Shown here piece after piece: positions 1 to 11,933 of a stretch of 64,000 bases of DNA. Position numbers and translations under genes: made by a program. Source of the DNA: Malania oleifera (lineage: Eukaryota > Streptophyta > Magnoliopsida > Santalales > Ximeniaceae); contig NC_080423.1 in the NCBI RefSeq assembly GCF_029873635.1, positions 98,204,397-98,268,396 of the forward strand. Direction: 5' to 3'. Position 1 is the stretch's first letter. Each line of letters starts with the position of its first letter. The notes under the pieces are model-generated. The model had not been told where the DNA came from. It did no database searches and was given only the letters and a program-made list of their open reading frames with translations.

Positions 1-270
1 ATGATTCGATTGGACTTGTTGGGTTTCCTTTCTTTGCGCTCATGATGTTTTGTGTTATTACACTTTTAGTGGTTTAATTTCTTAGTTTTTTGGTTGCTGG
101 TGTTTGGTTTTTTGTTTTGATTTATGTTGGTTAAGTTAGTTTTAGGGTCTTGGAATTTTGCTTTTATTGTCCCAAAGTCTCAAAATTGTAACCACGGTTT
201 TCCTCTGCCATAAGTGAGGGGTTTTCTAATAAAGTTTAGGAGGTGCCACTCTCTTTTACCAAAAAAAAAA
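1..270 (+). mobile_element. 3' end of an L1-type LINE, 5' part outside the window
   Basis: The stretch is T- and G-rich and non-coding. It contains a CTAATAAAG polyadenylation-like signal near 226-236 and ends in a run of ten A at about 261-270. A tail of the type 'ctctcttttacc' followed by poly-A is typical of plant L1 elements. The 5' side is cut by the window edge, so the target-site duplication cannot be tested. It probably lies in the last intron of the gene whose final exon is at 434-524. A processed pseudogene or another poly-A retroposon would look similar. Confidence 0.55.
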
Positions 271-433
271 CAAATGCAAGCGTAATTTGAGAACAAAATG
301 TATGCTCAAAATAGAGGAATAATAGGATGAGAAATGAGGTAGAAACTCAACATTTGAGAAATACTGATTTTTTAGGAAGTTACTTCGTGGAGACTAGATA
401 ATTAACTTGAAAGTATTTTCAATCCCCACACAG

Positions 434-524
434 AAATGGTTTAGAGCTAGCATTGGAAGCTGGTTTCAGAGAAGATGGACAAATCAATGCAAATTCCTCA
501 TTCAGGAAACATTACAAGAGGTGA
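434..524 (+). CDS. Last coding exon of an unrecognised plus-strand gene
   Basis: A pyrimidine-rich tract ending in CCCCACACAG is a good splice acceptor. After one base that completes a split codon, 29 codons run open to TGA at 522-524. The encoded tail begins NGLELALEAGF and ends FRKHYKR. It has a balanced, protein-like composition and amphipathic character, unlike the AT-rich reading frames around it. I do not recognise the family. The upstream exons would lie left of the window, with the LINE tail at 1-270 in the intervening intron. The exon is short, so a chance open frame after an AG is possible. A transcript joining this acceptor would settle it. Confidence 0.4.
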
Positions 525-1414
525 GCACAAATTACCATCTAGAAGTGATTAAGAATTACAATTCAACGCACTGATGGGGGGATCACAAATAAAATAAGAA
601 GTGGACGCAAATTGTATTTGCAATAGCAAACACATGATCATCAGAGAGAGCAGCAGAGCGCCGCCATACTGGTCCCGCACAAAGTAGATTGAATGGTGAT
701 CAATCAAACATTTTGCAAAAGAGTAATCACCTGTCTACATGCAAAGCTCATTACATGACTCTATGCAAGACTCCCGCTCTGTAATATATAGTTCATTGGT
801 TTTGAATTGTCTGCAAAATTAAAAGAAATCAACAGGCAGGCAGCCCCTAGCCTAAGAAGCAGTTGGAACAACAGGCTGTCAAACTTTTTGTGCCAAACTG
901 ACAACTTTCTGCAAAGAAAATTCAGATATTCCATGCAAGGGCTGAACACTGCAATGTAGCTATGTAGGTCATTTTTATGTTTTTTTTTTATATAAAATAT
1001 AAACAAATGAACCTATTTAAGCACAATTACATATTTATGAGACAATAGTAATATTTTAGGTCCCAAGTTCCCCAAAAAACATATCCAAGCACATTTCTAT
1101 AACATAGCTAATTACAGAAAGAGAAAATAAGAGGAAGAAGAGAAAGAAACTATAAGAAAAAGGCATTTTTACTTGGTCCATTTTCTAAGTTTCCAAGGTC
1201 AATCAAGCTTTGTGAATAAGGGATAGTCCTTTCCTCTGAACTGCTATTTCTAACATAGCACACAAGGCTTACAACAAAGAAAAAGACAATACATTTGAAA
1301 TTTGCAATTTTCTGCATTGGAAGCATGTTTGAAAATTGTCTATCTCCCACAGCCTAACCAGAAACTGAGGCCCAAGCAGAAATCCCTTGTTCAATAATAA
1401 TATGGAAAAGGAAT

Positions 1415-1452
<38 letters not shown>

Positions 1453-3035
1453 GGAGAGAGAAGAAACTCCTAAGGTGTGTGTCTAAGATATTAAGGCATG
1501 CATACGAGTTATATAAGATTTAAGATAGGAACAGTGGTTAGATGAAATACTTAAAATTGAAAAACAAGGACTTTGATGAAATCAAATTCACAAAAAATAA
1601 CACTTTACTACACTACTTCATTATAAAACTTATAAAATCCAGCTTCACAACTTCACATGACAGTTCCAAGTTCCACGTAGTCCACTAACATGCAGATATT
1701 TCTGGATATATATAATTATTATCAGTACAACTACAGAGATGAACACGTTCATGCTATGTGCGCCGTTCAACTTTAAAAGATCAATTGACATCAAAGTGAA
1801 CTGAGAAAACTGTGAAAAATATAGAACAATGATCTTCATTCTTTCATATCATTATCCCTAAGTTCAATATCAGTATCATGACATTTTTGTTTCCAGTCAG
1901 CTTAACATTGGTATGCTCTTGCTCCTGCTCTTCCTCTTTTAGCAACTATTTGAAGCATTTGTTCCATTTCAGATATATTCACACAATCACACATTCATTT
2001 TGCCCTTCTATCTGGCAATCAAGTTGCTCAGGCCTCTAAAGGTGATACGGTTATAGGAGGTGCCAAAGATTAGAATCTTCTGCTCAGTTAACTCATTTCC
2101 AGCGAGGATAATCTAAAAGAAATTCCATAAAGAGGGAGAAGAATCCCTGCCCCCTCCCTCTCCCAAAAAGGCAACAGGAAGAAATTAAAGAAAAATAAAG
2201 TACTGGTTAACTGAAAGTGGTTAATTTCATTTCTGTATCTCGAGATTCCTTGTCTTGTGTTATGAGTTATTGTCTGACCTGTCTCAAGCTAGGAAGAGAA
2301 GAAAACAATATTTGTAGTTATTCAATCTCGTTAATTATTTTGAATATTTTTGCAGGAAGAAACAATGGAATTTCCAGGGAAATATTTATTTTTTGGAGTT
2401 GTTTTGCAATGGGATAAGGCTCTGTTCCCTCGTGGAAAAGAGTTTTTATTTCCATTTCCAGTTTCCCAAAAAACTGCAAAAATGCCACATTTTTTTCCAA
2501 TTTCCAAATTTGTGTAAGAAAGTTGGAAAACATCTTTTTAGTGCTTACTATATTTCCAATATAAATCTTGAAGAAGCGGGAAACAATGGGGCATTTCGGT
2601 AATTATTTGGAAATCTGAAAATGGAAAATGAAAACTGTTATTTTGTCTAACTAATCTTTACCATGTGGTTATGGATATGCTACTAAAATTGAGCTTGAGC
2701 TTCAACTGTGGGTTTGAGAGGCAAAGGGCAGTGAATATCATTACTAAGGGAGGCTTTTGGCTGTTATTTTTCACTAAAAAACAAGGCCTTGAGAGATTTT
2801 TGAACTTTTGATGAAGTTCTAGATATCACACCAACTTTGCTATAGTTTCTGGTGAATGCATGGATAAGCCAATTGAGGAATTTGCCATTTAGATCTTTAG
2901 AGGACATTCTTATTCTTTTTATGCTTGGTTTCTGTTTTTTTTTTTTTCCCAAAAAATGTTGATGTCCTTGATGGGTTGGATTCTTGGTCCTTTTTCAGAG
3001 TTTTCCCTTCCATAAATTCATTTTAAATGTGTAAA
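525..3035. other. Intergenic stretch with no gene recognised
   Basis: The 3' untranslated region of the upstream gene probably occupies the first few hundred bases. The rest is AT-rich, with only short open frames of biased composition in all six frames. A (GA) microsatellite lies at 1417-1449. I found no recognisable coding exon, including the missing downstream exon of the CCCH gene. Confidence 0.5.
1417..1449. repeat. (GA)n microsatellite, about 16 units
   Basis: Uninterrupted GA dinucleotides, followed by a short degenerate GA-rich tail to about 1462. Confidence 0.95.
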
Positions 3036-3186
3036 ACCTAGTGCACAAAGGTTCCCACACCATCAGGGATCTAGCGAGGGTAAGATGCATGCACTCTTAC
3101 CTCCATGCTTGGCGAGACTGTTTCCATGATTTGAACCTCCAACCTTCATTGGATGTGACACGCGCATAACTGAGTCAATGTTTGCC
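3036..3186 (-). mobile_element. tRNA-derived SINE, Au-like family
   Basis: Read on the minus strand, this block has the order of plant Au-type SINEs. First comes a tRNA-like head with an A-box-like TGACTCAGTTATGCG. A B-box follows (GGTTCAAATCATGG, reverse complement of 3124-3137). Then come the family landmarks 'ggaaacagtctcgccaagcatgg' in shortened form, a GTAAGA core, and an end near GTGCACTAGG. It is about 150 bp long, as expected for a slightly shortened copy. Related copies lie at 10400-10596 and 20858-20991. Family assignment is from memory of the consensus layout, not from a search. Confidence 0.6.
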
Positions 3187-4285
3187 ATTAATGCATTCAA
3201 AATTCTATTTTTTTATTTTAAAAAAATTTAAAAAATAGAAAAGAATATGCAAATATATAGGAAAGCATATCCAGTGTTCAGTTGACACTGATACAGACAT
3301 CATTTTTCGGATGACAAGGGGAAGTGAGGTGTATAATGTGTCACACGGGCATCATGTGTGTAATCTTTAGCTTTATATAGCTTGACGCATGACAGGCATT
3401 AAAGTGTGAAAGTAGCAAACTATGTTGCTTATATTAAAAATATTTACAGCAAAAGACACTAACCTCTTTAGCAAAAAGATGTGTCTCCTTAAAAGTTGAC
3501 CTCATTTAAAAAATCCCACATACCTCTCTGAGGTTTGACAAAAAGACATGAACCTCCCCTTATATTCGGCAGAAAGATAAGCATAAGGAAGGGATATAAT
3601 GTCCCAAAAATCAAATGTCAAAGACATTAGTGGAATTTTCAAAACCTCGGAGAAGGTCCACATCTTTTTGCAAACCTTAGCCAACCAAAAAAAATGAAAA
3701 CAACACCACCACAACTAATCCCAAGAGACATAAGTAGATGTTAAGGGTGAAGAAAATAAAAAAAGAAACCAAGGTGGACATGCCTCCAGCAGAAGAAGTT
3801 CTGCTGGAATTTAAGGAGTAATTACTCTTTTGAAGAGACTTATTGTATGTGTGATGCATCGCGCTATGAAATCTGTTAGAAGCAAACGCAAGAGAAATGC
3901 TTGGCTATGGGAGAATTTTTTCTAAGCATGCTTAAATTTTAAAAGGTTCAGAATTTGCTGCCTTAGTTATGAGTGGTTGCACGAAGGCTTATAATACATG
4001 TTTGCAAGGGTAAACATATCAATCAAAATCAGTTCGCTATCCCTATTATGAAAACAGTCGAATTTATAAAATGAATTAATACTTCATGGCAGTCCTTAAC
4101 AATCTGAGCCGCAATGAGAAGCATAATAGGATAACTAGCTTGTAAATGTTTACTCAAACAATAGCAATATTAAACTTACATCGATTGAAGAATATTTCAA
4201 ATATTTTGTTAACTATTGACCAACCAAAGGGCATTCTTGCCCTCTCATTTTGTTTTATTTATTTTTCTTAATGTTAATTATTGAC
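3187..4285. other. Intergenic, repeat-derived, no gene seen
   Basis: AT-rich sequence. It holds a block related to the TIR element of intron 2 of the kinase gene (about 3455-3690) and a perfect 10-bp-stem, 4-nt-loop hairpin at 3785-3808 (TCCAGCAGAA / TTCTGCTGGA). No coding exon was recognised. Confidence 0.5.
3455..3690. repeat. Fragment related to the 17.36-18.62 kb TIR element
   Basis: The left side carries 'gacactaacctc', 'gcaaaaagatgtg' and 'gaggtttgacaaaaagaca'. The right end carries the complementary 'ccacatctttttgcaaacc'. The same words form the arms of the inverted-repeat element in intron 2 of the kinase gene. This looks like a shorter, diverged member of the same non-autonomous DNA transposon family. 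Ends and TSD are not resolved. Confidence 0.4.
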
Positions 4286-4368
4286 CTAGTTTGGTATGCA
4301 CAATGATATAGGTATGGAATGGAATAAAGAACTGAATGAGGAACATGTTATCCTGCATACCAAACTAG
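4286..4368. mobile_element. Miniature inverted-repeat element (MITE), 83 bp
   Basis: The termini are a perfect 15-bp inverted repeat: CTAGTTTGGTATGCA at 4286-4300 and TGCATACCAAACTAG at 4354-4368. They enclose an AT-rich core of 53 bp with no coding capacity. Size and structure fit a MITE. The superfamily is not certain because the flanking duplication is not clear. Confidence 0.7.
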
Positions 4369-5592
4369 TTGAAAGTAAAAGGGGAAAAGGAAGCAGTTGC
4401 AATAAGATACTGAAATATCTATTTCCACAAAAGCTTGAACATTAGAGAAAGGGAAAAGGACTGCAAGTTTTAGTTGCAAATCCACAAGTGTCACTGTTGC
4501 TTAATTGGCCAACAAGAATTGTAGGATTGGAAAAATAGTCGTCACAAGAAAGATACACTCACCAAATCTGGGGGCCACATGAATTTAGTTTTACTAAAAA
4601 GAAAAGGATAATAAGCCGTGATATAGTACACAAGTTGACAACCACGAGCATTTAGTACAAGTACAATTTTTTACAATGACACACATAAGAAACAAAATAA
4701 CAAACTAATGTATTTAAGGTCTTTAAAAAGAATATAAACATGCATTCTACAGGCTCTAAGGTGGCCAAGCAGTTAAGATTGATAAATGAAAGACACTTCA
4801 AAGCAAACGTATTTATCATTTCAACCAGCAATTAACAAGCAATGCCTGAGATACATGTTTTTTTGAAAAATTTGGTTCTGGGCCTTGGGGGGCTAAAGCA
4901 AATACATGCTCTTAATCCCTTGTAAATTGTAATTGATTTCAAGCAAATTAAATAAACAAGTGATAAAAAAAGGAGGAAAAAGTGCTGATCAAGAACAAAC
5001 AGAAGGACAAACTGTGCCGCATGCAAAATGAGTCAAACAAAAAATACTAAATGACAGTCAGTGTGTGTGTGTGTGTGTGTGTGTGTGTACAGGAAAAAAG
5101 AAACGAAGAGAGTTCACAATTACTCAATTTTGGCAACATCTGAACATTTTGGTGTAATGAAAAGAATACTCAAAAGTTTAAAGATTCATAATGTTTTGTA
5201 GAATAGGTTTACTAAATTAATATTAAGTTTTAAAAATAAGAGAACAAAGTAATCTCAGTTGGTGTGATCAACATCCGCACCTATTGCATTTGGTTGTATG
5301 TATCTTATTTTTGAAATGCCCTTTTCTTTTGGCCTGGTGATTTATGTTTCACTGTCTCTGCATTGTAAAGGTTTCTCCATCTCTTTTCATTCTTCAATTA
5401 TAATTCAGAAAGTGTATCTAAGTGAGCTTCAAAACTGTTCAGATGCACAACATGATCACCCTTTTAGTTTCAGATAAGACAGTTGTAGAGATTAACTTCA
5501 CTAAGATTTTTCTTTCTTCACCAAGATTCATAGAAGACCAGATTTGTTTACAAATTAGACAAGACAACAATAAAAATGAGGATTAGCAATAC
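4369..5592. other. Region downstream of the CCCH exon; no second exon recognised
   Basis: This should hold the first intron and remaining exon(s) of the minus-strand CCCH gene. I looked on the minus strand for an acceptor followed by an open frame entering in phase 1 and found no convincing candidate. A (GT)14 microsatellite lies at 5061-5088. Confidence 0.4.
5061..5088. repeat. (GT)14 microsatellite
   Basis: Uninterrupted GT dinucleotides. Confidence 0.95.
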
Positions 5593-6397
5593 CTTGTAAC
5601 CCATGAGCAAAATGGCACTTGCTCCCAAATGGGCAGCTCCCAGTTGTCTCCCACTTATTACAAATCCTCGTCTTCCAATTTGAAGGCTTTTGACTTGATC
5701 CGTTACCATTGTTCCCATATCCACCACCAACTGTCGGACTTAAACTTATTGCCACACTTTCCCGAGCTCTCGACTGCTCATCATGAAGAAATGTACAATT
5801 ATCTCCATACGGGCACCCCTCATCCGTATAAAATTTCTTGCAATGCCTTCCTTTGTATGACCTCTGTGATTCCCCTCGCAAATCCGAAGAACTGAATGTC
5901 GGTATCTGATGTTCTTCTCTTGGTGGCTCCACCACAACACCACCGCGCTCCTCCTCATGAGCTGCCACTATCTCTTGCCAATTGGGCGGCGGCCTACGAA
6001 GCTCCTCAATCCCGTGAGCAAAATTGCAATTGGTAATGTAAGGGCAAACACCCGCACGAAATTTGCAGCACAATTTTGTTTTGAAGAACATTTTTCCTAT
6101 TGCTTTGGACCGACTACTTCCACTTCCTTGTGAGTCTCCCGATTGTGAGTTCCTGGATTTCTTGCTGGGAGGTTCACTCCCAGATCGAGATTGAGACGAC
6201 CTTGAATCATGAGTGGCATTCAAAGGGATTTCCGAATTCGGACCCCCATTCCAGGCTCTGTAATCATCCTCAGTCGCCCAAATGGCTTGATCACTCAGAC
6301 TCGGACCCCAATTGTCAAAACCCCCACTGCCGGGTATCTCCGGCACCATTGGCGCAGCACTTCCTCCAGGAAACCCGCCTTCGCCGCCAAAATCCAT
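5593..6397 (-). CDS. Zinc finger CCCH domain-containing protein, first coding exon (3 fingers)
   Basis: CCCH proteins of this type bind RNA (often AU-rich elements) or DNA. The exon encodes 268 residues plus one base. The start is set at the ATG giving MDFGGEGG; an in-frame ATG 11 codons upstream (6430) is possible. A Ser/Gly-rich N-terminus has a basic PPSKKSR patch at 77-82, a candidate nuclear signal. Three fingers follow: C110-X7-C118-X5-C124-X3-H128, C186-X8-C195-X5-C201-X3-H205 and C246-X8-C255-X5-C261-X3-H265. Number and spacing resemble the Arabidopsis C3H12/C3H39/C3H56 group. Right after finger 3 the sequence CAAG|GTATTG gives a splice donor (GT = complement of 5591-5592). Reading through adds only 12 unrelated residues before a stop at 5555. 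Relatives extend further, so at least one exon is missing from this annotation. Upstream is the 6.4-9.9 kb AT-rich spacer. Confidence 0.88.
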
Positions 6398-9300
6398 GAA
6401 CAAAAGAGACCCACCAACCAAAACATTCAAGACAGCAAACCCAGATAGGCAAGAAATCCACTAGCCAAACTATTCAATAAAGCAAACCCAGATGGGAGAA
6501 AAGGCGCGGATAACAGAGCTAATCTCAAAACCCCAATTTTTCATCAAATGGAGAAATTAACCGCAGGGAAAATTTTTCAAGAAAAGGAAAGTTTAGGTTG
6601 AAAGGTATAGAAGACAGAATATTGAGATTTACATCGGGGATCTGAGCTATAAAATGCTAGAACTTGCGGCCAGCAGATTTGAAGAAAGGACCCACAAAGA
6701 GAAATGTTTCGTCGGAGAATAGAGGAAGAATCAGACAGACTCTGCACTTGTCTTCAACCCTCATCCATTTCATATCTTTAGGAGCGTGCTCTTTCAACCG
6801 GACAATTCTTTTCGTGTTCCTTCTGTCAGCTACACAAGTACTATTCATCATCCCATATTTTCCCAATTTTACTTTTTAAAATTTTAATTTTATTTCTGAA
6901 GAAGATTAAATTATCCATGCGTGCCCATTTAAAGATTAAATAATTACTTTAATCTCATAATGACCTCCGCTTGTGCAATCTAATTTTTTTTTCTACACTT
7001 TCTCATAAGTTTTGAAAGACTGTTTCAGGTTGGGATGGTGTAATGTATGACAATTTTGTATGTATCATCAACAATAATAATTAAGTTTTTTAAATTTATT
7101 TATCAAAATAATTTCAATTACCATAATTCTTCTAAATTATTCATACTTTCTATCTCTTATTTTATACAAAAATTTTCTATTGTGAGAGTAAAAATAGTAA
7201 GAACTTTTCTTTATAATAAAACAAAAATAAAAAGAGATGGTGTCCCTAATTTTTTCTTTTACCTATAATGAAAAATAATAATTTCAAACAATGACTATTA
7301 TAATATGACAAATTTTTACAATGTACTTTTTTTTTTTAGGTTCGAGGTTTTGTAAATGATATAACGAACTTTTGGTCTAATTCTATATTTTTTTAAAAAA
7401 AAAAATTAAGCAACAGGCCGAACTTATTTTGGGTTCAATTTATTGGATTTCAATTTATTTTAATTCTTTAAGTTTAATGCAACACTCTAAACATTGTAAT
7501 CGATATAAATGAAAATTTATTTTTTAGCTTGAGTTAATTAGCTTAAATGAACAATTTATCAAACTAGTTTTTGGCTAAAAAAAATAGTAAATTAATCAAC
7601 ACGTGCATCTTGATTTTACTTAAAGAACATCGATCATGTCATAAATAATAGACTTTTAATTATCAAAGATAATATGATTCAATACTTTATTAATACATCC
7701 CAATATTTCATTCAAAAATAATTGTATATTTAAAATAATTAAATAAATTTTATAATGCAAACAATTAAGCATTGACATAATCATACTAATTACCACATCA
7801 CTATTAAAAAAAAGTGTATCAAGTTCGACTCCCATTGGTGTATTAAGCCCCTATTTGGGAACACTTAAAAAAATATTTATAAAACTTATCACTTAAAATA
7901 AGTACTTTTACAACAAACAAACAAAAAAAGTGGCGTTTTACCTGTAGTACAACAAACACTTATTGTAAAAAATATTTTTAAAAAATATTTTTTTAAAGAA
8001 CTATTTAAGTGAATTTTGAGAAATAATGTAAAATAATTTTTTAGTCACCTATAAGTGGTAGACACTATTCATAGATGAGGTCAATTTTGTAAATATAAGA
8101 AAATCCAGTGGCTATTTTATAATTTAAAAAATACATGAGAAGATAATCATATATCATTTTATTATGTATTTTAATATATTAATTATTAAGGAAATATAAT
8201 TGAATTCTAGAATAAAGAATAAGAATCATCTGTTAATTTAAATTAATATTAAAAATTAAAAATACTAATTTAATTAATAATATCATTTTAACATAAATTA
8301 ATATGATAATCGAATGTTATAAATATAAATTAAGAACAAGATTTGGTAACCAAAAAATTATATAATATTTTTCTACATTATAAAAATAATTAAATATTAA
8401 TTAAAAATAATAGTTAACATAATTATTATTAAATTATTTAAGGATTAACCACATATTATTTTATTATGCATCATAACCTATTAAAATATAATTGAATTCT
8501 AAAATGAATAAAAAGAACTATCTATAAATTTAAATTAACATCAAATAAACTAAAATTTTTAATTTAGTTATTAATCCTATTGTTAACATTAATCAATGTA
8601 ATAATCATATTCAATGTAATCGATGTAGTAATGAATATGAGAGTATAATAAAATATATGGTAGAATTTAGAAACACGTGCTGAATTTTCGTAAGTTTATT
8701 ACAACTATTAAAGAGCTACCTAAACTTATAATTTCATTGAAAAAAATAACCCCTTCCACCAAGTGACGGGTTACTTTTTTTTTATGCTACAAATTATTTT
8801 ATGACGTATTTGGTACTTGTCAGAAACTAGAGAAGTGTTATACAATGTTTGAGAGCTCAAAGTGCCTCTCGATTTTACCCTAAAATAAAATATACAAAAT
8901 ATATAAAGACAATCGTATCCCTTCCAGTAAATTATAGGACTGTTTATGATATTCTTCATTACGCTAATTCTATTTGAAAAAACCTAACAAAAAGATCATA
9001 AGATCTAAAGAATCTTGTTTTATTAAGCTAATTAACTTACAATCATTTTCAACATAAGTTTCTAATAGGGCCGATGTCTTAAAAAAGCAATCATCACTTT
9101 TATCGACAAAAAGAAATATCAAAGAACGATAGATCTTTTTTTTTTACCCCCTTGTTTGGGTGATTATGGAAGATATTATTTCTACATTTTTTTTCCCAAA
9201 AAATGAAATTATCACAATCCACACCAAATAATGTTTATTTTTATACCGAAGACTTACAAAATTCTACCAATAAAGGTCAAACTATTATGCTTTACATATG

Positions 9301-9952
9301 TTTCTTGTAAGACTTGTTTAGTTATCTATTTACTTTCGAGACATCTCAAGATTTTTTACCTCTTGAAATTTATTACTCTATATATAAGAGAATCATACAC
9401 TATTTTTGGCCTCCAAAACCACGATGATAGCTTCTTCTAACTTTGAATGAGATAAATAAAATAAAATTATAAGAACCAATCAAAACTTTTTTGTACAATT
9501 AAATAAATTAACAAAATTTTTATTCCAATGGCCTACAAAGAAGTATCTTAAATTGATCAATTTATTTATTTTTTATTTTATATCCACAATGCCATTCATC
9601 ACCAATTACACATCATAGTGACAATGTGATAAAAATATATTAATAATTTATTTAGATATTAATTTAAAAAATTAAATTGAGAATTAATTCTTGAGATAGA
9701 ATAAATATTCAAAAAAAAGCACTTAGAGTTAATTTTATTATATTTTAAATTAATTTTTATAATAATACATTTAAAATGTTGGTCTTGTTGTATGATAAAA
9801 GTAGTGTGTGCACCCCGTTTACTTACTCCCTTTAGTTAGATGGTTAAGCTCGAATATTTAAGATATCTCACTTATAAAAATTGAGATATTTATACTTCAC
9901 AAGGCATCCTACTTTCTTTTATATATATATTATAAAATTTGCAATTCTAAGG
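6398..9952. other. CCCH 5' flank and long AT-rich spacer
   Basis: The first 300-500 bp upstream of the CCCH start should contain its 5' leader and promoter, but I could not fix a TATA box or start site. From about 6880 to 9950 the DNA is extremely AT-rich with only biased short open frames. The block near 7840-8050 ('cccctatttgggaacac' followed by A/T-rich arms) resembles a decayed MITE but has no clean inverted ends. Confidence 0.5.
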
Positions 9953-10400
9953 GCACCCTCGATGGATCCATACCCAGTCAGAGCAGACGGCTGCTGCTCC
10001 TTCAACATCTACGGCGCCGGCTGCTCCTCCATCACCCTTTGCTGCTCCACCTACTCTGCTGGACATGTTGACATTAAGCCACCAGCCGTTGAATTTTTTG
10101 CTCCCCCTTGTATATATATATATATATGTGTCTGTGTGGAGTTGTGATATGTGAAGTGAGAAGTGAGTGTGGTGAGTTGCAGCGTGCATAAGAGAGTTGA
10201 GTGAGAGTTAAGTGATTGTATCCTCCTCCTCCTCTGTATTTTTTCCCAGTACATAGTAATCTCTCGCTCCCGTGGACGTAGGCCGGAATTTGGCCGAACC
10301 ACGTAACTCTGGTGTCAATATTGGTATGTGTGTGCTTTATTTATTTTTTATCCATTAATTACTTGATCTGTAAAATCCCAACAACCCTAACCTCCCCTAG
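9953..10400 (+). mobile_element. Copia-like LTR remnant
   Basis: An island of higher GC in AT-rich DNA. It carries words typical of the R-U5 part of Ty1/copia LTRs: 'cccgtggacgtaggccgg' followed by 'ttggccgaaccacgtaa' at about 10270-10305, preceded by a CT-rich and 'gagagttgagtgagagtt' stretch. A related version occurs at about 16700-16820. Neither TG/CA ends nor a 5-bp duplication could be fixed, so it may be a solo LTR or a fragment. Open frames here have low-complexity translations and are not genes. Confidence 0.5.
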
Positions 10401-10596
10401 GCAAAGGGAAGGGAAACTAAATTGTATGCACAACATTAGTATATGCGAGGCCCGAGGAAGGGACGGACTACAATGGGTTTACAGTACGCAGTTTAACTTG
10501 CATTTTTGCAAGAGGTTATTTCCATACCTCGAACTCGTGACCTTTAAGTCACATGGTGACAACCTTACCATTGTGCCTAAGCTCCCCTTCACCGCT
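10400..10596 (-). mobile_element. Au-like SINE, near full length
   Basis: On the minus strand it begins near GCGGTGAAGGGGAGC. It has an A-box-like GGCACAATGGTAAG (complement of 10564-10577), a B-box-like GAGTTCGAGGT (complement of 10526-10536), then 'aacctcttgcaaaaatgcaag', a CTGCGTACTGTAAACCCATT core and 'gtagtccgtcccttcc'. This is the order of landmarks in Au SINEs. The copy at 20858-20991 shares the 3' half. It abuts the copia-like LTR remnant on its left. Confidence 0.7.
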
Positions 10597-11933
10597 TAAT
10601 ATTGTGTGATTCAATTTTTTTTCACTCTTTTATAATTTATTATATATCTTTATTCCTTCGTGAAATTCCTTCTAAACATCTCTTAGAATGTTAGGAAACT
10701 CCCCATTAGAATAATAAGTAGGAAACTCCCCAATAGTTAGAATAATGAGTACTAATTTTGTTCAAGAATTTCGGATGTAAAATAGATTACCCTTATTATG
10801 CAACTCGAATCCAATGAACATTTCATTAGAAAAAAAAAAAAATGTCCTTGCCATATATTTAGAGAGACCTTAATTGTATTAGATTTGGACAAGATATAAT
10901 ACAAAAATTGTATTAAAATTTATCCAAATCCACCCAAATCCAAACCCAACGCCTGAAATCCATGCTCCCAAAACATAGCATTGCACTACATTTAGAAACA
11001 TTAATTTTAAACCTTAGATTTGAATTTTAAAAATTTTGAACAAGTTTCAATATAATTTTATATTATATCCATCCAAATTTAATACAAATTTAAATTTAAT
11101 ATCTTTCTAAACTAATCCATGCAACTCATTTCATCACTCATCCCATATCCGTTTAACATTCTCACCTAAGTTGGTAGACAAGCATTAGAAATTTTCAAGT
11201 GCAACTTCGAAGGCTAGCCAAGGAGTAGAAACAGCTAGCTTTCAAGAAACACAGCCTTGGAAAAATGAAAGTCCCAAATCCAAGCCTGCAATAGCCTTAG
11301 AAAGAAGACAAGCCAAGAAAGGCTAGGCTAACCATACGTGCCAAGTGTCACATTTTCACATGCTATTACTATGCTTCTTTTTTTCCTTCTCTTTTTTTTA
11401 TCCGTAGCCCTCTCACCATTAACCCCCAAAAAAAGTCAAATTTTGTTAGAAAAACATTCCGAATTTTAATGCAATTTCAAAGTCCAGAGAGAAAAAACTA
11501 GAAGCCCTAACTTTAAAGAAAATGGAAGTTGTTCCATTGTGCTAGACATAGCATAAAAGAGTTGGCCAACCATACATTCTAGTTTCCCATTATGCTGAAA
11601 TTGTTTGAACAAGAAGAAGTACCAAGTCCCACTAGAGGGGCAAAACCAGCCAATACTTCTTTCACAACCCAAAATTTATTTCGTATCATAAAATCACTTT
11701 GTACTTCCAAAAGTGTCCCAAAACAATCCTCGGAAGAGGATATAGTTGAAATAGATTTTGCACAATGCTAATTATGCTTCACATCCAGCAGGCAGACAAA
11801 TTTTAAATCAATGCAATTCTTCTTTTCACGGCAGTTTAAAAACGTACATGATGTACATGGCTACATAGCTATGAAGAAATTGTGTATTTTCTGCTAAAAC
11901 AATTGGGAAATCAATGCAATGGCAGGCACCGTG
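10597..11933. other. Spacer and 3' untranslated region of the kinase gene
   Basis: AT-rich DNA with no recognised coding exon. The minus-strand 3' UTR of the pfkB gene should occupy the upper part. An AATAAA on the minus strand at about 11678-11683 is a candidate polyadenylation signal about 250 bp past the stop codon; this is position-based inference only. Confidence 0.4.

Noticed and set aside
2010-2072. Plus-strand in-frame stretch reading GNQVAQASKGDTVIGGAKD before a stop
   Set aside because: It looks protein-like but is short, has no clear acceptor with matching phase, and no recognised family.
5629-6448. Plus-strand open frames opposite the CCCH exon
   Set aside because: Antisense shadows of the minus-strand zinc-finger coding sequence.
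9881-10302. Cys/Pro/Ser-rich small open frames near 10 kb that could look like a secreted peptide
   Set aside because: They overlap a copia-like LTR remnant and an AT microsatellite; no signal peptide followed by a coherent domain.
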